DNA of 51,730 nucleotides from JAZSNA01 sp045536135 (GTDB lineage Bacteria; Pseudomonadota; Alphaproteobacteria; CAAHEQ01; UBA3637), in assembly GCA_045536135.1 (NCBI GenBank), contig JAZSNA010000008.1, positions 1-51,730 of the forward strand, given 5' to 3'. Below, in pieces: positions 41,778 to 49,498 of this stretch. Position 1 is the stretch's first letter; every line of letters starts with the position of its first letter. The notes beneath the pieces are model-generated. The model ran no database searches, was not told where the DNA came from, and saw only the letters and a list, made by a program, of their open reading frames with translations. The position numbers were made by a program, and so were the translations under genes.

Positions 41778-43205
41778 TTAATGAGTATCTTCATTCTCAC
41801 GTGGCAACAGAGCATTCGGATTTAAATTAGGATTATTTTTCTGTTCTTGTTTCGGTGGTTTTGGCTCCCCGGACATTTGTTGTGCTTTGGGTGATAAAAC
41901 GGGATCAGAAACTGTTATATTTTTCAGCGGAGCACTCGGATCAAAAGTGTAATTATTTTCCTGTTCTTGTTTCGGTGGTTTTGGCTCCCCGGACATTTGT
42001 TGCGCTTTGGGTGACAAAACGGGATCAGAAACTGTTATATTTTTCGACGGAGCACTTGGATCAAAAGTGTAATTATTTTCCTGTTCTTTAACGCTCTGAG
42101 GTAAAACAATTTCTAAATTGGGATTTTGTTGATGAATAGAATCTAAAAATTCTTCAGATAAAAAATCTGGATGACATCCGGATAAATCCAATTTTTTTAA
42201 ATTTTTCCAATCCGCAGATAATTCAAAATTATCGGACGGTTTTTGAGGTAAATCCAATTTAAGTTCCTCCAAATTATCCGGCAATGTGATTTTTTCCAAT
42301 CCTTCCTTATCAATATGGATATCCATATTTTGAACACCTTCAACACCTTTAAAATTAACCTTTGGTTTAATGGAATCCCCCGCCGAGAATGTAAAGCTTT
42401 CATCGAGTGGTGGCAAGGTAATTGATTTCGTTTCGGATAAGTTGGCTTGTGTAAAATCCACTTCGCTGATATTCGCATCTGCGACTTTTGAAAGGTCTAA
42501 ATCAATATCCCCTTTATAAACCGTCAATTTTCCACGAACCGAATCATAATCATATATTTCTTCAAGATTTGGGATTTCAGGAACTAAATTTTCAACATCG
42601 TTTTTAGTATTTGAAGCTTTATCCCCTTTTTCTACTTCTTCATCTTTTCCCCTTTTTTTCTGATCCAAATAATCAGACTCTTCCTTTTTCGCTTCGTCTT
42701 GTTTTTGAACTTCTTCGGCCTTATTTTGGATATTAACCACAGAAGCCCCTGTATTTGCAGCCGTCTCTGCGGCGTTGTCGATGGCATCCTTTTGTTCACG
42801 TGTTTGAGCTCGATCTCGGATGGCTTGTATTTTTCGACGTTCTTCTTCTGATATCTGTTCTAATGGTTTTGTATTTTTATCTGTATTGTTTTTTGCCTGT
42901 TCTCTTCGAATATCGGCAAGTTTTTGATTTATCTTATCCTGATCCTCTTGATCTATTCCTTTAAAAAAACTTTCTTGCCGTTGCCTTAAATCTTCCCATT
43001 CTTGCAATGTTTTCTTTGCATAGTCATCTAACTTTACGAAATTATTATTAGTTTTAAAATCATTTCGATGACTAAACTCTTTATCCATTTGTTGACTAGC
43101 CTGAGTTATATTTTTTGCCCGATCAGCAGCCACCTTCATTTGATCTAAAAGATCTGCATACCTTTTAGCTAATTCTTCGATTCTGCTATCTTCTAATCTT
43201 GCCAT
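41778..43205 (-). CDS. coiled-coil/LRR-like protein, paralogue A, candidate effector
   Basis: 475 aa, very hydrophilic, without signal peptide or membrane span. Residues 1-200 are charged coiled-coil (Lys/Glu/Asp/Gln-rich). Residues 225-385 are a leucine-rich-like domain (DFTQANLSETKSITLPPL, LEKITLPDNLEELKLDLPQK, WKNLKKLDLSGCHPDFLSEE) that is closely shared with the next gene. The C-terminal 90 residues contain two 40-residue near-identical repeats (ITVSDPVLSPKAQQMSGEP). CGGAGG precedes the start. The family is unknown; the architecture resembles secreted effectors or cytoplasmic scaffolds. Confidence 0.6.
   Translation of the reverse strand: MARLEDSRIEELAKRYADLLDQMKVAADRAKNITQASQQMDKEFSHRNDFKTNNNFVKLDDYAKKTLQEWEDLRQRQESFFKGIDQEDQDKINQKLADIRREQAKNNTDKNTKPLEQISEEERRKIQAIRDRAQTREQKDAIDNAAETAANTGASVVNIQNKAEEVQKQDEAKKEESDYLDQKKRGKDEEVEKGDKASNTKNDVENLVPEIPNLEEIYDYDSVRGKLTVYKGDIDLDLSKVADANISEVDFTQANLSETKSITLPPLDESFTFSAGDSIKPKVNFKGVEGVQNMDIHIDKEGLEKITLPDNLEELKLDLPQKPSDNFELSADWKNLKKLDLSGCHPDFLSEEFLDSIHQQNPNLEIVLPQSVKEQENNYTFDPSAPSKNITVSDPVLSPKAQQMSGEPKPPKQEQENNYTFDPSAPLKNITVSDPVLSPKAQQMSGEPKPPKQEQKNNPNLNPNALLPRENEDTH
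41841..42080 (-). repeat. two tandem 120-bp repeats in paralogue A
   Basis: Units 41841-41960 and 41961-42080 are nearly identical (40 codons each), and a partial third unit begins at about 42065. They encode the YTFDPSAP..KNITVSDPVL segment. Confidence 0.9.
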
Positions 43206-43237
43206 TTTTACCTCCGTTTTATGTTAGTTGTGTGTGT

Positions 43238-43266
43238 ATTATAGCATATTAAAAATTTAGATTCAA
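43238..43266 (-). promoter_or_regulatory. promoter of paralogue A
   Basis: On the minus strand TTGAAT (43266-43261) and TATAAT (43243-43238) are 17 bp apart, with an extended TGC before the -10. The sequence AATATGCTATAATAC is shared with the promoter of paralogue B. Confidence 0.65.
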
Positions 43267-43318
43267 TATATAAAAACAACTCCCTTATGCGAAATAAGGG
43301 AATTGTTTATAATTAAAA

Positions 43319-44572
43319 TTAACGTCCACCACGATTAAATAATCGATTAATCAATGATAGTTTTTTGACAGGCTGCGTCGTAATCCGAATCTCATCATCA
43401 TTTTCTGATTGGTATCCCTCAGAATTTTGTGGCAAAATAATTTTTAATTTCGGATTTTCTTCCTTTATCTTGTTTAAAAACTCATCTGTCAACATTGCCT
43501 CATGACATTCGGATAAATCCAATTTTTCTAAATTTTTCCAATCCCCTAATAATTCAAAATCATCTGACGGTTTTTGAGGTAAGGTTAATTTAAGTTCTTT
43601 CAAATTATCCGGCAGTGTTATTTTTTTCAAACCTTCTCTATCTACTTTGATATCCATATTTTTAACACCATGGACTTCCTTAAAGTTCAGTTTAGGTTTA
43701 ATTGTATCCCCTGCCGTAAAAGAAAAACTTTCGCCATCTACTGCCGGCAAAGAAATTGATTTAGTTTTTTCCAAATCCGCCGCGACAAAATTGACACCCT
43801 TAAAATTCGGAGCGTCTTCTTTAGTCAAATCAACCTCTTCCCCAAGAACACCGGACACACGCAAAATCCCTGTTTCTTTTTCAAAAAGAGTTTTTAGATC
43901 CTCTATATTTCCCAGATCTAAAGCAGGAACAGACGCAACTTCTTCATTTTCTTCTTCTGCTTCTTTTTTCTTTTGATCATAATGAGCATCTGCCTCTTCT
44001 TTATCCTCTTCTGCTTCTTTTCGTTCTTCCGCAATTGCGTTTTCAACAGCCAAAGGTGTTGGGTTTGTTGAAACCATAACTTCTTCAGCAGCATCTCTTT
44101 CCTTGGCTGTTAGAGCTCTATCCAATGCAGCCTGTATTTTCCGCCGTTTTTTTTCTTCATCTTCTTCATCTGGAAGTTGTTGAGAAAGTAACGGGATATA
44201 TAGGATATAACGGTATTTTTCCATATCATCCCGATCTTCTTTTTCTTTATCTGTTATTGGCTGATTATTGGCTTCTTTTTCCTTTATCAACAAATACTCC
44301 TGCAAGAATTTCTTCCTTACTTTAAGTACATCTTGCGATTCATTATGTTCATCTTGCGATTCATATAGTTCAATTGGATCACCTTTCTTTTGAGCTTCTT
44401 GCATTTCTTTATAGCACTTTAAATAAAAATCAATAGAAATATCATTCTCATATAAGTCCAAAAAACAGCGTTCTTCCAATGTTACATCTTCGTTTGAAAA
44501 TATTTTATCCTTAATAAGTAAATATTGTTCCAAATATTTCACTTCTTCTTTAGTTAAAGATATTTTTACCAT
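43319..44572 (-). CDS. coiled-coil/LRR-like protein, paralogue B, candidate effector
   Basis: 417 aa, hydrophilic, no signal peptide. The N-terminal 120 residues are helical and acidic, unlike paralogue A. Residues 120-225 are Glu/Lys-rich coiled coil (KEAEEDKEEADAHYDQKKKE). Residues 230-390 match the LRR-like domain of paralogue A (DLEKTKSISLPAVDGESFSF, LKKITLPDNLKELKLTLPQK, WKNLEKLDLSECHEAMLTDE). The short basic C-terminus ends NRLFNRGGR. AAAAGGAGG precedes the start. Tandem duplication with divergence of the ends is typical of effector or surface families, but no function is shown. Confidence 0.6.
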   Translation of the reverse strand: MVKISLTKEEVKYLEQYLLIKDKIFSNEDVTLEERCFLDLYENDISIDFYLKCYKEMQEAQKKGDPIELYESQDEHNESQDVLKVRKKFLQEYLLIKEKEANNQPITDKEKEDRDDMEKYRYILYIPLLSQQLPDEEDEEKKRRKIQAALDRALTAKERDAAEEVMVSTNPTPLAVENAIAEERKEAEEDKEEADAHYDQKKKEAEEENEEVASVPALDLGNIEDLKTLFEKETGILRVSGVLGEEVDLTKEDAPNFKGVNFVAADLEKTKSISLPAVDGESFSFTAGDTIKPKLNFKEVHGVKNMDIKVDREGLKKITLPDNLKELKLTLPQKPSDDFELLGDWKNLEKLDLSECHEAMLTDEFLNKIKEENPKLKIILPQNSEGYQSENDDEIRITTQPVKKLSLINRLFNRGGR

Positions 44573-44603
44573 TGAGGCCTCCTTTTTATATTCCTATGGG
44601 CGT

Positions 44604-44632
44604 ATTATAGCATATTTTTCAACTTTTGACAA
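44604..44632 (-). promoter_or_regulatory. promoter of paralogue B
   Basis: On the minus strand TTGTCA (44632-44627) and TATAAT (44609-44604) are 17 bp apart; the -10 region AATATGCTATAATAC equals that of paralogue A. Confidence 0.65.
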
Positions 44633-44650
44633 TATGTATTCACTTTTTTC

Positions 44651-44677
44651 TTGCATTTATAAAATAAAAATGATAAT
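44651..44677 (+). promoter_or_regulatory. possible promoter of ppdK
   Basis: TTGCAT (44651-44656) with GATAAT (44672-44677) at 15 bp, or TAATAA two bases later at 17 bp. The leader to the ATG is about 50 nt. Confidence 0.4.
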
Positions 44678-44727
44678 AACTAAACGTTTATTAACAAAAT
44701 ATTAACAAAACAAAGGAAAGTTTTACA

Positions 44728-47388
44728 ATGACAAAATGGGTTTATACATTTGGTGACGGGCAGGCCGAAGGTCGTGCCGACATGAGAAATCTCCTTGGTG
44801 GTAAGGGTGCCAACTTGGCCGAAATGGCTTCAATCGGTGTTCCTGTTCCGCCGGGATTTACAATTACAACAGAAGTTTGTACATATTTTTATGAAAACGG
44901 CAAAACTTATCCAGCTGAATTAAAAGCTGCCGTTGAAGAAGCATTAGCCGGAATTGAAGCAAAAATGGGTAAAAAATTCGGTGATGCCGAAAATCCGTTG
45001 TTGTTCTCGGTTCGTTCAGGGGCTCGGGTTTCCATGCCGGGAATGATGGATACTGTTTTAAACCTTGGTTTGAATGATCAAGCTGTTAAAGGTTTGGCAA
45101 AAGTATCTGGTAATGAAAAATTTGCTTATGACTCCTATCGTCGCTTCATTCAAATGTATGCCGATGTTGTTATGGGTGTTGACAGCCATTTATTCGAACA
45201 TGTTTTGGATAAAGTTCGTGAAGACAACGGATATCAATTCGACAACCAAATGACTGTCGAACAATTACAAGACGTTATTGCTCAATTCAAACAAATTTGT
45301 GAAGATGCTGGTAAACCGTTACCGCAAGATCCTCAAGTTCAATTGTGGGGTGCAATCGGCGCCGTATTCGGTTCTTGGATGGTTGATCGGGCAATTTTCT
45401 ATCGTAAATTGAATAATATTCCGGCCAACTGGGGAACCGCCGTTAACGTTCAAACCATGGTTTTCGGAAACAGTGGGGATAATTCCGCAACCGGTGTTTG
45501 CTTCTCTCGGGATCCGGCAACCGGTGAAAATTATTTCTATGGTGAATATTTGAAAAATGCTCAAGGGGAAGACGTTGTGGCCGGTATTCGGACACCGCAA
45601 CCCATGACTAAATTAGTCAAAGAACGGCGTGGTATTGATTTACCGTGCATGGAAGAAGAATTCCCAGCATTATATCAAGAATTAGCCGATATTCGAGCAA
45701 AATTGGAAGCTCATTACAAAGATATGCAAGATATGGAATTTACAATTCAAGACGGCAAACTTTGGATGCTTCAAACTCGTAACGGAAAACGTACCGGTAC
45801 TGCCGCTTTGCGTATTGCCGTTGAAATGGTAAAAGAAGGCTTAATCGATAAAAAAACTGCTATCATGCGTGTTGAAGCTGGTCAATTAGATCAATTACTT
45901 CACCCAATGTTCAGCAAAAATGCAACCAAGAACGTGATTGCTCGTGGATTGCCGGCTTCTCCGGGAGCTGCTGTCGGTCAAGTCGTTTTCTCGGCTGCTG
46001 ATGCAGAAGCTTGGGCAGAACAAGGCAAAAAAGTTGTTTTGGTTCGTATTGAAACTTCTCCGGAAGACATTGCAGGTATGCATGTTGCACAAGGTATTTT
46101 GACTGCTCGGGGCGGTATGACTTCTCACGCAGCCGTTGTGGCTCGGGGTATGGGTAAACCGTGTGTTTCCGGTGTTCCTGAATTAAGAATCGATTATGCC
46201 GGAAAATTCTTGAAAGTCGGTGACTTGGTTATCCGTGAAGGCGAAATGATTTCCATCGACGGTACAACCGGTGAAGTTATGGCCGGTGCTTTGGAATTAG
46301 TTTTACCGGAAATGACCGGCAACTTCGGTGAATTCATGGGATGGGTTAACGAAATCAAAACATTATCTGTTCGTGCCAACGCCGAAACACCGAAAGATGC
46401 TGAAACAGCTCGTAAATTTGGTGCAGAAGGTATCGGACTTGCCAGAACAGAACACATGTTCTTTAATCCAGATCGTATCAACCATATGCGTGAAATGATT
46501 TTGGCAAAAACAGAACAAGATCGTCGTGTGGCTTTGGATAAATTATTACCGTATCAACGGGCTGACTTTGTCGAATTGTTTAAAATTATGGAAGGACTTC
46601 CTGTCACGATTCGTTTATTAGATCCGCCTTTGCATGAGTTCTTACCTCATAAGAAAGAAGAACAAATTGAAATTGCACAAGAATTGGGTGTTTCCGTTGA
46701 AGAAATTCAAGCACGGACAGCTCAACTTCATGAAGCCAACCCGATGCTTGGTCTTCGCGGATGCCGTTTGGCCGTTGTATTCCCGGAAATTTGTGAAATG
46801 CAAACTCGGGCAATCATTGAAGCCGCATTGGAAGTTTCGGCAACCGGTGTAAAAGTTATTCCGGAAATTGAAGTTCCTTTAATCACTTCAAAGAAAGAAT
46901 TAGAAATCTGCAAGAAAATCATTGACGAAACAGCTGAAAAGGTCTTTGCCGAAAAAGGACAAAAAGTTGAATACTTCGTCGGTACAATGATTGAATTACC
47001 ACGTGCAGCATTAAAAGCTGACGAAATTGCAGAAATCGCTGACTTCTTTGAATTCGGAACAAACGATTTGACACAAACAACTTTGGGTATGAGTCGTGAT
47101 GATGCGGGTTCATTCTTACCTCAATTCGTTGAAAAAGGTATTTATGATATGGATCCGTTCCAATCATTGGATACAAGCGGTGTTGGTAAATTAGTCGCTA
47201 TGGCTTGCCAAGACGGTCGCAAAACAAACCCGAACTTATATTTAAGTATTTGTGGTGAACACGGTGGGGATCCTGCTTCAATCATGTTCTTGAACCAATA
47301 CTTGGCTGGGGTTTCTTGCTCACCATACCGTGTGCCTATTGCTCGGTTGGCTGCAGCTCAAGCCGCTGTTAAAGATGAAAACAAATAA
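44728..47388 (+). CDS. ppdK: pyruvate, phosphate dikinase
   Basis: 886 aa, the full family length. It interconverts pyruvate, ATP and phosphate with phosphoenolpyruvate, AMP and PPi. The N-terminal nucleotide-binding domain contains GGKGANLAEM (about residues 24-33) and RSGARVSMPGMMDTVLNLGL (about 96-115). The phosphohistidine domain has GGMTSHAAVVARGMGKPCVSG (about 460-480, His swivel), and the C-terminal PEP/pyruvate barrel ends with CGEHGGDP (about 841-848). AAAGGAAAG precedes the start. Its coding style (many GCT, CGT and GAA codons) suggests strong expression, and PPi made or used here links it to ppa. Confidence 0.97.
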   Translation: MTKWVYTFGDGQAEGRADMRNLLGGKGANLAEMASIGVPVPPGFTITTEVCTYFYENGKTYPAELKAAVEEALAGIEAKMGKKFGDAENPLLFSVRSGARVSMPGMMDTVLNLGLNDQAVKGLAKVSGNEKFAYDSYRRFIQMYADVVMGVDSHLFEHVLDKVREDNGYQFDNQMTVEQLQDVIAQFKQICEDAGKPLPQDPQVQLWGAIGAVFGSWMVDRAIFYRKLNNIPANWGTAVNVQTMVFGNSGDNSATGVCFSRDPATGENYFYGEYLKNAQGEDVVAGIRTPQPMTKLVKERRGIDLPCMEEEFPALYQELADIRAKLEAHYKDMQDMEFTIQDGKLWMLQTRNGKRTGTAALRIAVEMVKEGLIDKKTAIMRVEAGQLDQLLHPMFSKNATKNVIARGLPASPGAAVGQVVFSAADAEAWAEQGKKVVLVRIETSPEDIAGMHVAQGILTARGGMTSHAAVVARGMGKPCVSGVPELRIDYAGKFLKVGDLVIREGEMISIDGTTGEVMAGALELVLPEMTGNFGEFMGWVNEIKTLSVRANAETPKDAETARKFGAEGIGLARTEHMFFNPDRINHMREMILAKTEQDRRVALDKLLPYQRADFVELFKIMEGLPVTIRLLDPPLHEFLPHKKEEQIEIAQELGVSVEEIQARTAQLHEANPMLGLRGCRLAVVFPEICEMQTRAIIEAALEVSATGVKVIPEIEVPLITSKKELEICKKIIDETAEKVFAEKGQKVEYFVGTMIELPRAALKADEIAEIADFFEFGTNDLTQTTLGMSRDDAGSFLPQFVEKGIYDMDPFQSLDTSGVGKLVAMACQDGRKTNPNLYLSICGEHGGDPASIMFLNQYLAGVSCSPYRVPIARLAAAQAAVKDENK

Positions 47389-47406
47389 ATTTTGTTAAAC
47401 TTTAAG

Positions 47407-47442
47407 AAAAAATCCCCTTCTGAAAAGAGGGGGATTTTTTTA
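47407..47442 (+). terminator. rho-independent terminator of ppdK
   Basis: AAAATCCCCTT and AGGGGGATTTT pair around TCTGAAAAG with minor bulging and lead into a run of T. It starts about 18 bp after the stop codon. Confidence 0.8.
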
Positions 47443-47476
47443 TCCTAAAAAAAAATCATTTTTTGTTATTTTTTAC

Positions 47477-47504
47477 TTGCTTTTGTTTTTAATTTATCTA
47501 AAAT
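47477..47504 (+). promoter_or_regulatory. promoter of the DsbA-like gene
   Basis: TTGCTT (47477-47482, preceded by TTAC) and TAAAAT (47499-47504) are 16 bp apart, 39 bp before the ATG. Confidence 0.55.
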
Positions 47505-47543
47505 AGGTTTTCGTAAAGTAATTATAAAAAAGGAGAATAAATA

Positions 47544-48485
47544 ATGGTTACAAAAAAATCAACAAAAAAACCGACAGCTAAAAAGACCGTCACACCCAAA
47601 AAGGTAGAGGTCGCTAAACCTGTCGTTGAGGCAAAAGTTGAAACAAAAACAGAAAAATGTACATGCGGATGCTGTGATCCTCGCAAGAAAATCATCGCAG
47701 TCGGCATTGTTGTCGTTTTACTTGGATTGATTGCTGCTGTTGCTTGTCCGTGTAAAAAAGATTGCGCGAAGAAATTTGATGAAAAAGTCGATCAAAAGAT
47801 CGCTGCTTGGATTGAAAAAAATCCGTTAGCTGTTATCGAATCTGTCAACAAGTACTTTGAAGCTCAACAAGCTAAAGCTCGTCAAGACGGTGCAGATGAA
47901 GGTTGCGGTGCCGCTCCGGCAAAAGAACGTCAAGCTCGTCCAGCTCCTAAAAAAGCTGACAAAGCTTTGTTAAACGAAATCTTAGGTCGTAAAGATTTGA
48001 ATGTTTTGGGTAATCCGAACGGTAAATTCGTTATGATCGAATTCTTTGATTATCAATGCGGATACTGCAAAAAAGCAAACAAAGCAATGGCGGAAGCAAT
48101 CAAAAAATCCAATAATATTCGTTGGGTTGTTGTAGATACTCCGATCTTTGGTGAATCTTCTGAATTGATCGCTCGTTATGCAAATGCGGCTGCAAAACAA
48201 GGTAAATTTGCTCAATTCCATCATGAAATTGGCGAAGCCAAAGGTCGCTTGGACGAAGTTGCTTTGAAAGAAATCGGTAAAAAATTGAAAATGGATGTTG
48301 AAAAATTAGCCAAAGATGCTGATTCTCAAGAAATGAAAGACCGTATCACTAAAAATAAACAATATACTCGTCAATTGGGTATGGGTGGTGTTCCGGGATT
48401 CATCATTGATGGTGACATTCAATCCGGTTTCTTCCCACAAGAACAAATGGATCGCTATATTGAAAAAGCAAATTCCATGAAATAA
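47544..48485 (+). CDS. membrane-anchored DsbA-family thiol oxidoreductase with Cys-rich N-terminus
   Basis: 313 aa. Residues 1-45 are Lys/Thr-rich and cytoplasmic, ending with Cys at 39, 41, 43 and 44. One span follows (IIAVGIVVVLLGLIAAVA, about 50-67), then CPCKKDC on the outer side (68-74). The periplasmic domain is thioredoxin-like, DsbA/BdbD type: EFFDYQCGYCKKANK with active-site Cys 172 and 175, and the cis-Pro loop GGVPGFII (about 281-288). It probably makes or reshuffles disulfides in exported proteins. The extra Cys clusters flanking the membrane are unusual. It has AAAGGAG before the start and lies between two terminators, so it is monocistronic. Confidence 0.88.
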   Translation: MVTKKSTKKPTAKKTVTPKKVEVAKPVVEAKVETKTEKCTCGCCDPRKKIIAVGIVVVLLGLIAAVACPCKKDCAKKFDEKVDQKIAAWIEKNPLAVIESVNKYFEAQQAKARQDGADEGCGAAPAKERQARPAPKKADKALLNEILGRKDLNVLGNPNGKFVMIEFFDYQCGYCKKANKAMAEAIKKSNNIRWVVVDTPIFGESSELIARYANAAAKQGKFAQFHHEIGEAKGRLDEVALKEIGKKLKMDVEKLAKDADSQEMKDRITKNKQYTRQLGMGGVPGFIIDGDIQSGFFPQEQMDRYIEKANSMK

Positions 48486-48504
48486 TTGTTGGAAAGAACA
48501 ATAA

Positions 48505-48534
48505 AAAAACCGACAGAAATGTCGGTTTTTTTAT
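48505..48534. terminator. bidirectional rho-independent terminator
   Basis: AAAAACCGACA and TGTCGGTTTTT form a perfect 11-bp stem with a GAAA loop, and it has A/T runs on both sides. It serves both the DsbA-like gene (plus) and the rimI gene (minus), whose stop lies at 48531. Confidence 0.85.
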
Positions 48535-48935
48535 TTAAGAATACGTTTTAAAACCAAAGCATCTATTCCATCATAATATCCTTTTCTTCGTCCGATTTCT
48601 TGAAATAGATTTTTTTTATAAAATTCAATAGCGTCTTTATTTTGACAGTTGACTTCCAAAAAAATCTCATCAGCCGACACTTGTCTGATTAATTGATTAA
48701 ACAATCTTTGTCCTTCGCCTTGACGCCGATAATGCGGTAATACGCAAAAAGTTATTATTTCCAAGACCCCCGCAACAAAAGTTGCCAAAATGAAACCATT
48801 TTCACTGATAACGCCTTGTATATGAGGCAGGCGAAGTAATGCCTCAAATGATTTTTTATCCCAACTTTTTTCAAAGCATTGTTGGTGTATTTTTTCCAAG
48901 ATTGGTGCATGTAAAATTGAAATTTTATCCAACAT
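48531..48935 (-). CDS. rimI: ribosomal-protein-alanine N-acetyltransferase RimI-like (GNAT)
   Basis: About 134 aa. The GNAT core is visible: FCVLPHYRRQGEGQRLFNQL (acetyl-CoA loop, about residues 76-95) and LEVNCQNKDAIEFYKKNLFQ (about 107-126), ending with the family-typical IGRRKGYYDGIDALVLKR. It acetylates N-terminal Ala, classically of ribosomal protein S18. The ATG at 48935 is preferred over one at 48992 because RimI proteins begin just before the ILHAPILEKIHQQCF segment. It overlaps tsaB by 11 bp, a common bacterial pairing. Confidence 0.83.
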   Translation of the reverse strand: MLDKISILHAPILEKIHQQCFEKSWDKKSFEALLRLPHIQGVISENGFILATFVAGVLEIITFCVLPHYRRQGEGQRLFNQLIRQVSADEIFLEVNCQNKDAIEFYKKNLFQEIGRRKGYYDGIDALVLKRILK

Positions 48936-49494
48936 CTGCTTCTCGTAAATAAAATGGATGCGGTTCGTTAATTGTATCAATTTTACTTGCAATTAAACCA
49001 ATAGACACAGCCCGATTATGTTCATCCAATATTGTGTTTTCAATCAAAATATCACTCACCTTTTTGAATGGTATCTTTAAGACATCATTCAATGTCATCA
49101 CGGTTGCTTCTTCATCTGTTTCATCAAAAATTTTGACATAAAAATCATCTCGGCGGGTATCCAATAACACACAAACCGGAGATGAGTAATAATATGAAAT
49201 GGCATCAAAAGAATTAACCCCGACAACCGGAATATTTAAAGCGAGTCCAATTCCTTTGGCACATGCAATCGCGACACGAACTCCTGTAAATGACCCCGGA
49301 CCGATTCCAACAGCGACACGATCCAATTCACCGGCCCTCCATTGATTTTTCTTTAATAATTCATCTATTTGGGGAATTAAATTTTCAGCTTGTCCACGAT
49401 CCATTTTTTCTTGAAATTCATCAATGATTTGATTCCCGTCAATCAATGCTAAATAAACAAAAGCCGTACTTGTATCTATTGATAATATTTTCAT
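48925..49494 (-). CDS. tsaB: tRNA threonylcarbamoyladenosine biosynthesis protein TsaB
   Basis: 189 aa. TsaB works with TsaD and TsaE to make t6A at position 37 of ANN-decoding tRNAs. It shows the ASKHA-fold opening MKILSIDTSTAFVYLALI, and then the family signature GPGSFTGVRVAIACAKGIGL (about residues 68-87). The C-terminal half is shorter than in enteric TsaB. GGATAG lies before the start. It is followed by rimI, and sits directly downstream of the coupling-protein gene with 4 bp between. Confidence 0.92.
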   Translation of the reverse strand: MKILSIDTSTAFVYLALIDGNQIIDEFQEKMDRGQAENLIPQIDELLKKNQWRAGELDRVAVGIGPGSFTGVRVAIACAKGIGLALNIPVVGVNSFDAISYYYSSPVCVLLDTRRDDFYVKIFDETDEEATVMTLNDVLKIPFKKVSDILIENTILDEHNRAVSIGLIASKIDTINEPHPFYLREADVG

Positions 49495-49498
49495 TTTT

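Noticed and set aside
41841..42080. Repeats considered as a CRISPR or intergenic array
   Set aside because: The units are in frame inside a coding region, have no spacers and differ by synonymous or conservative changes.
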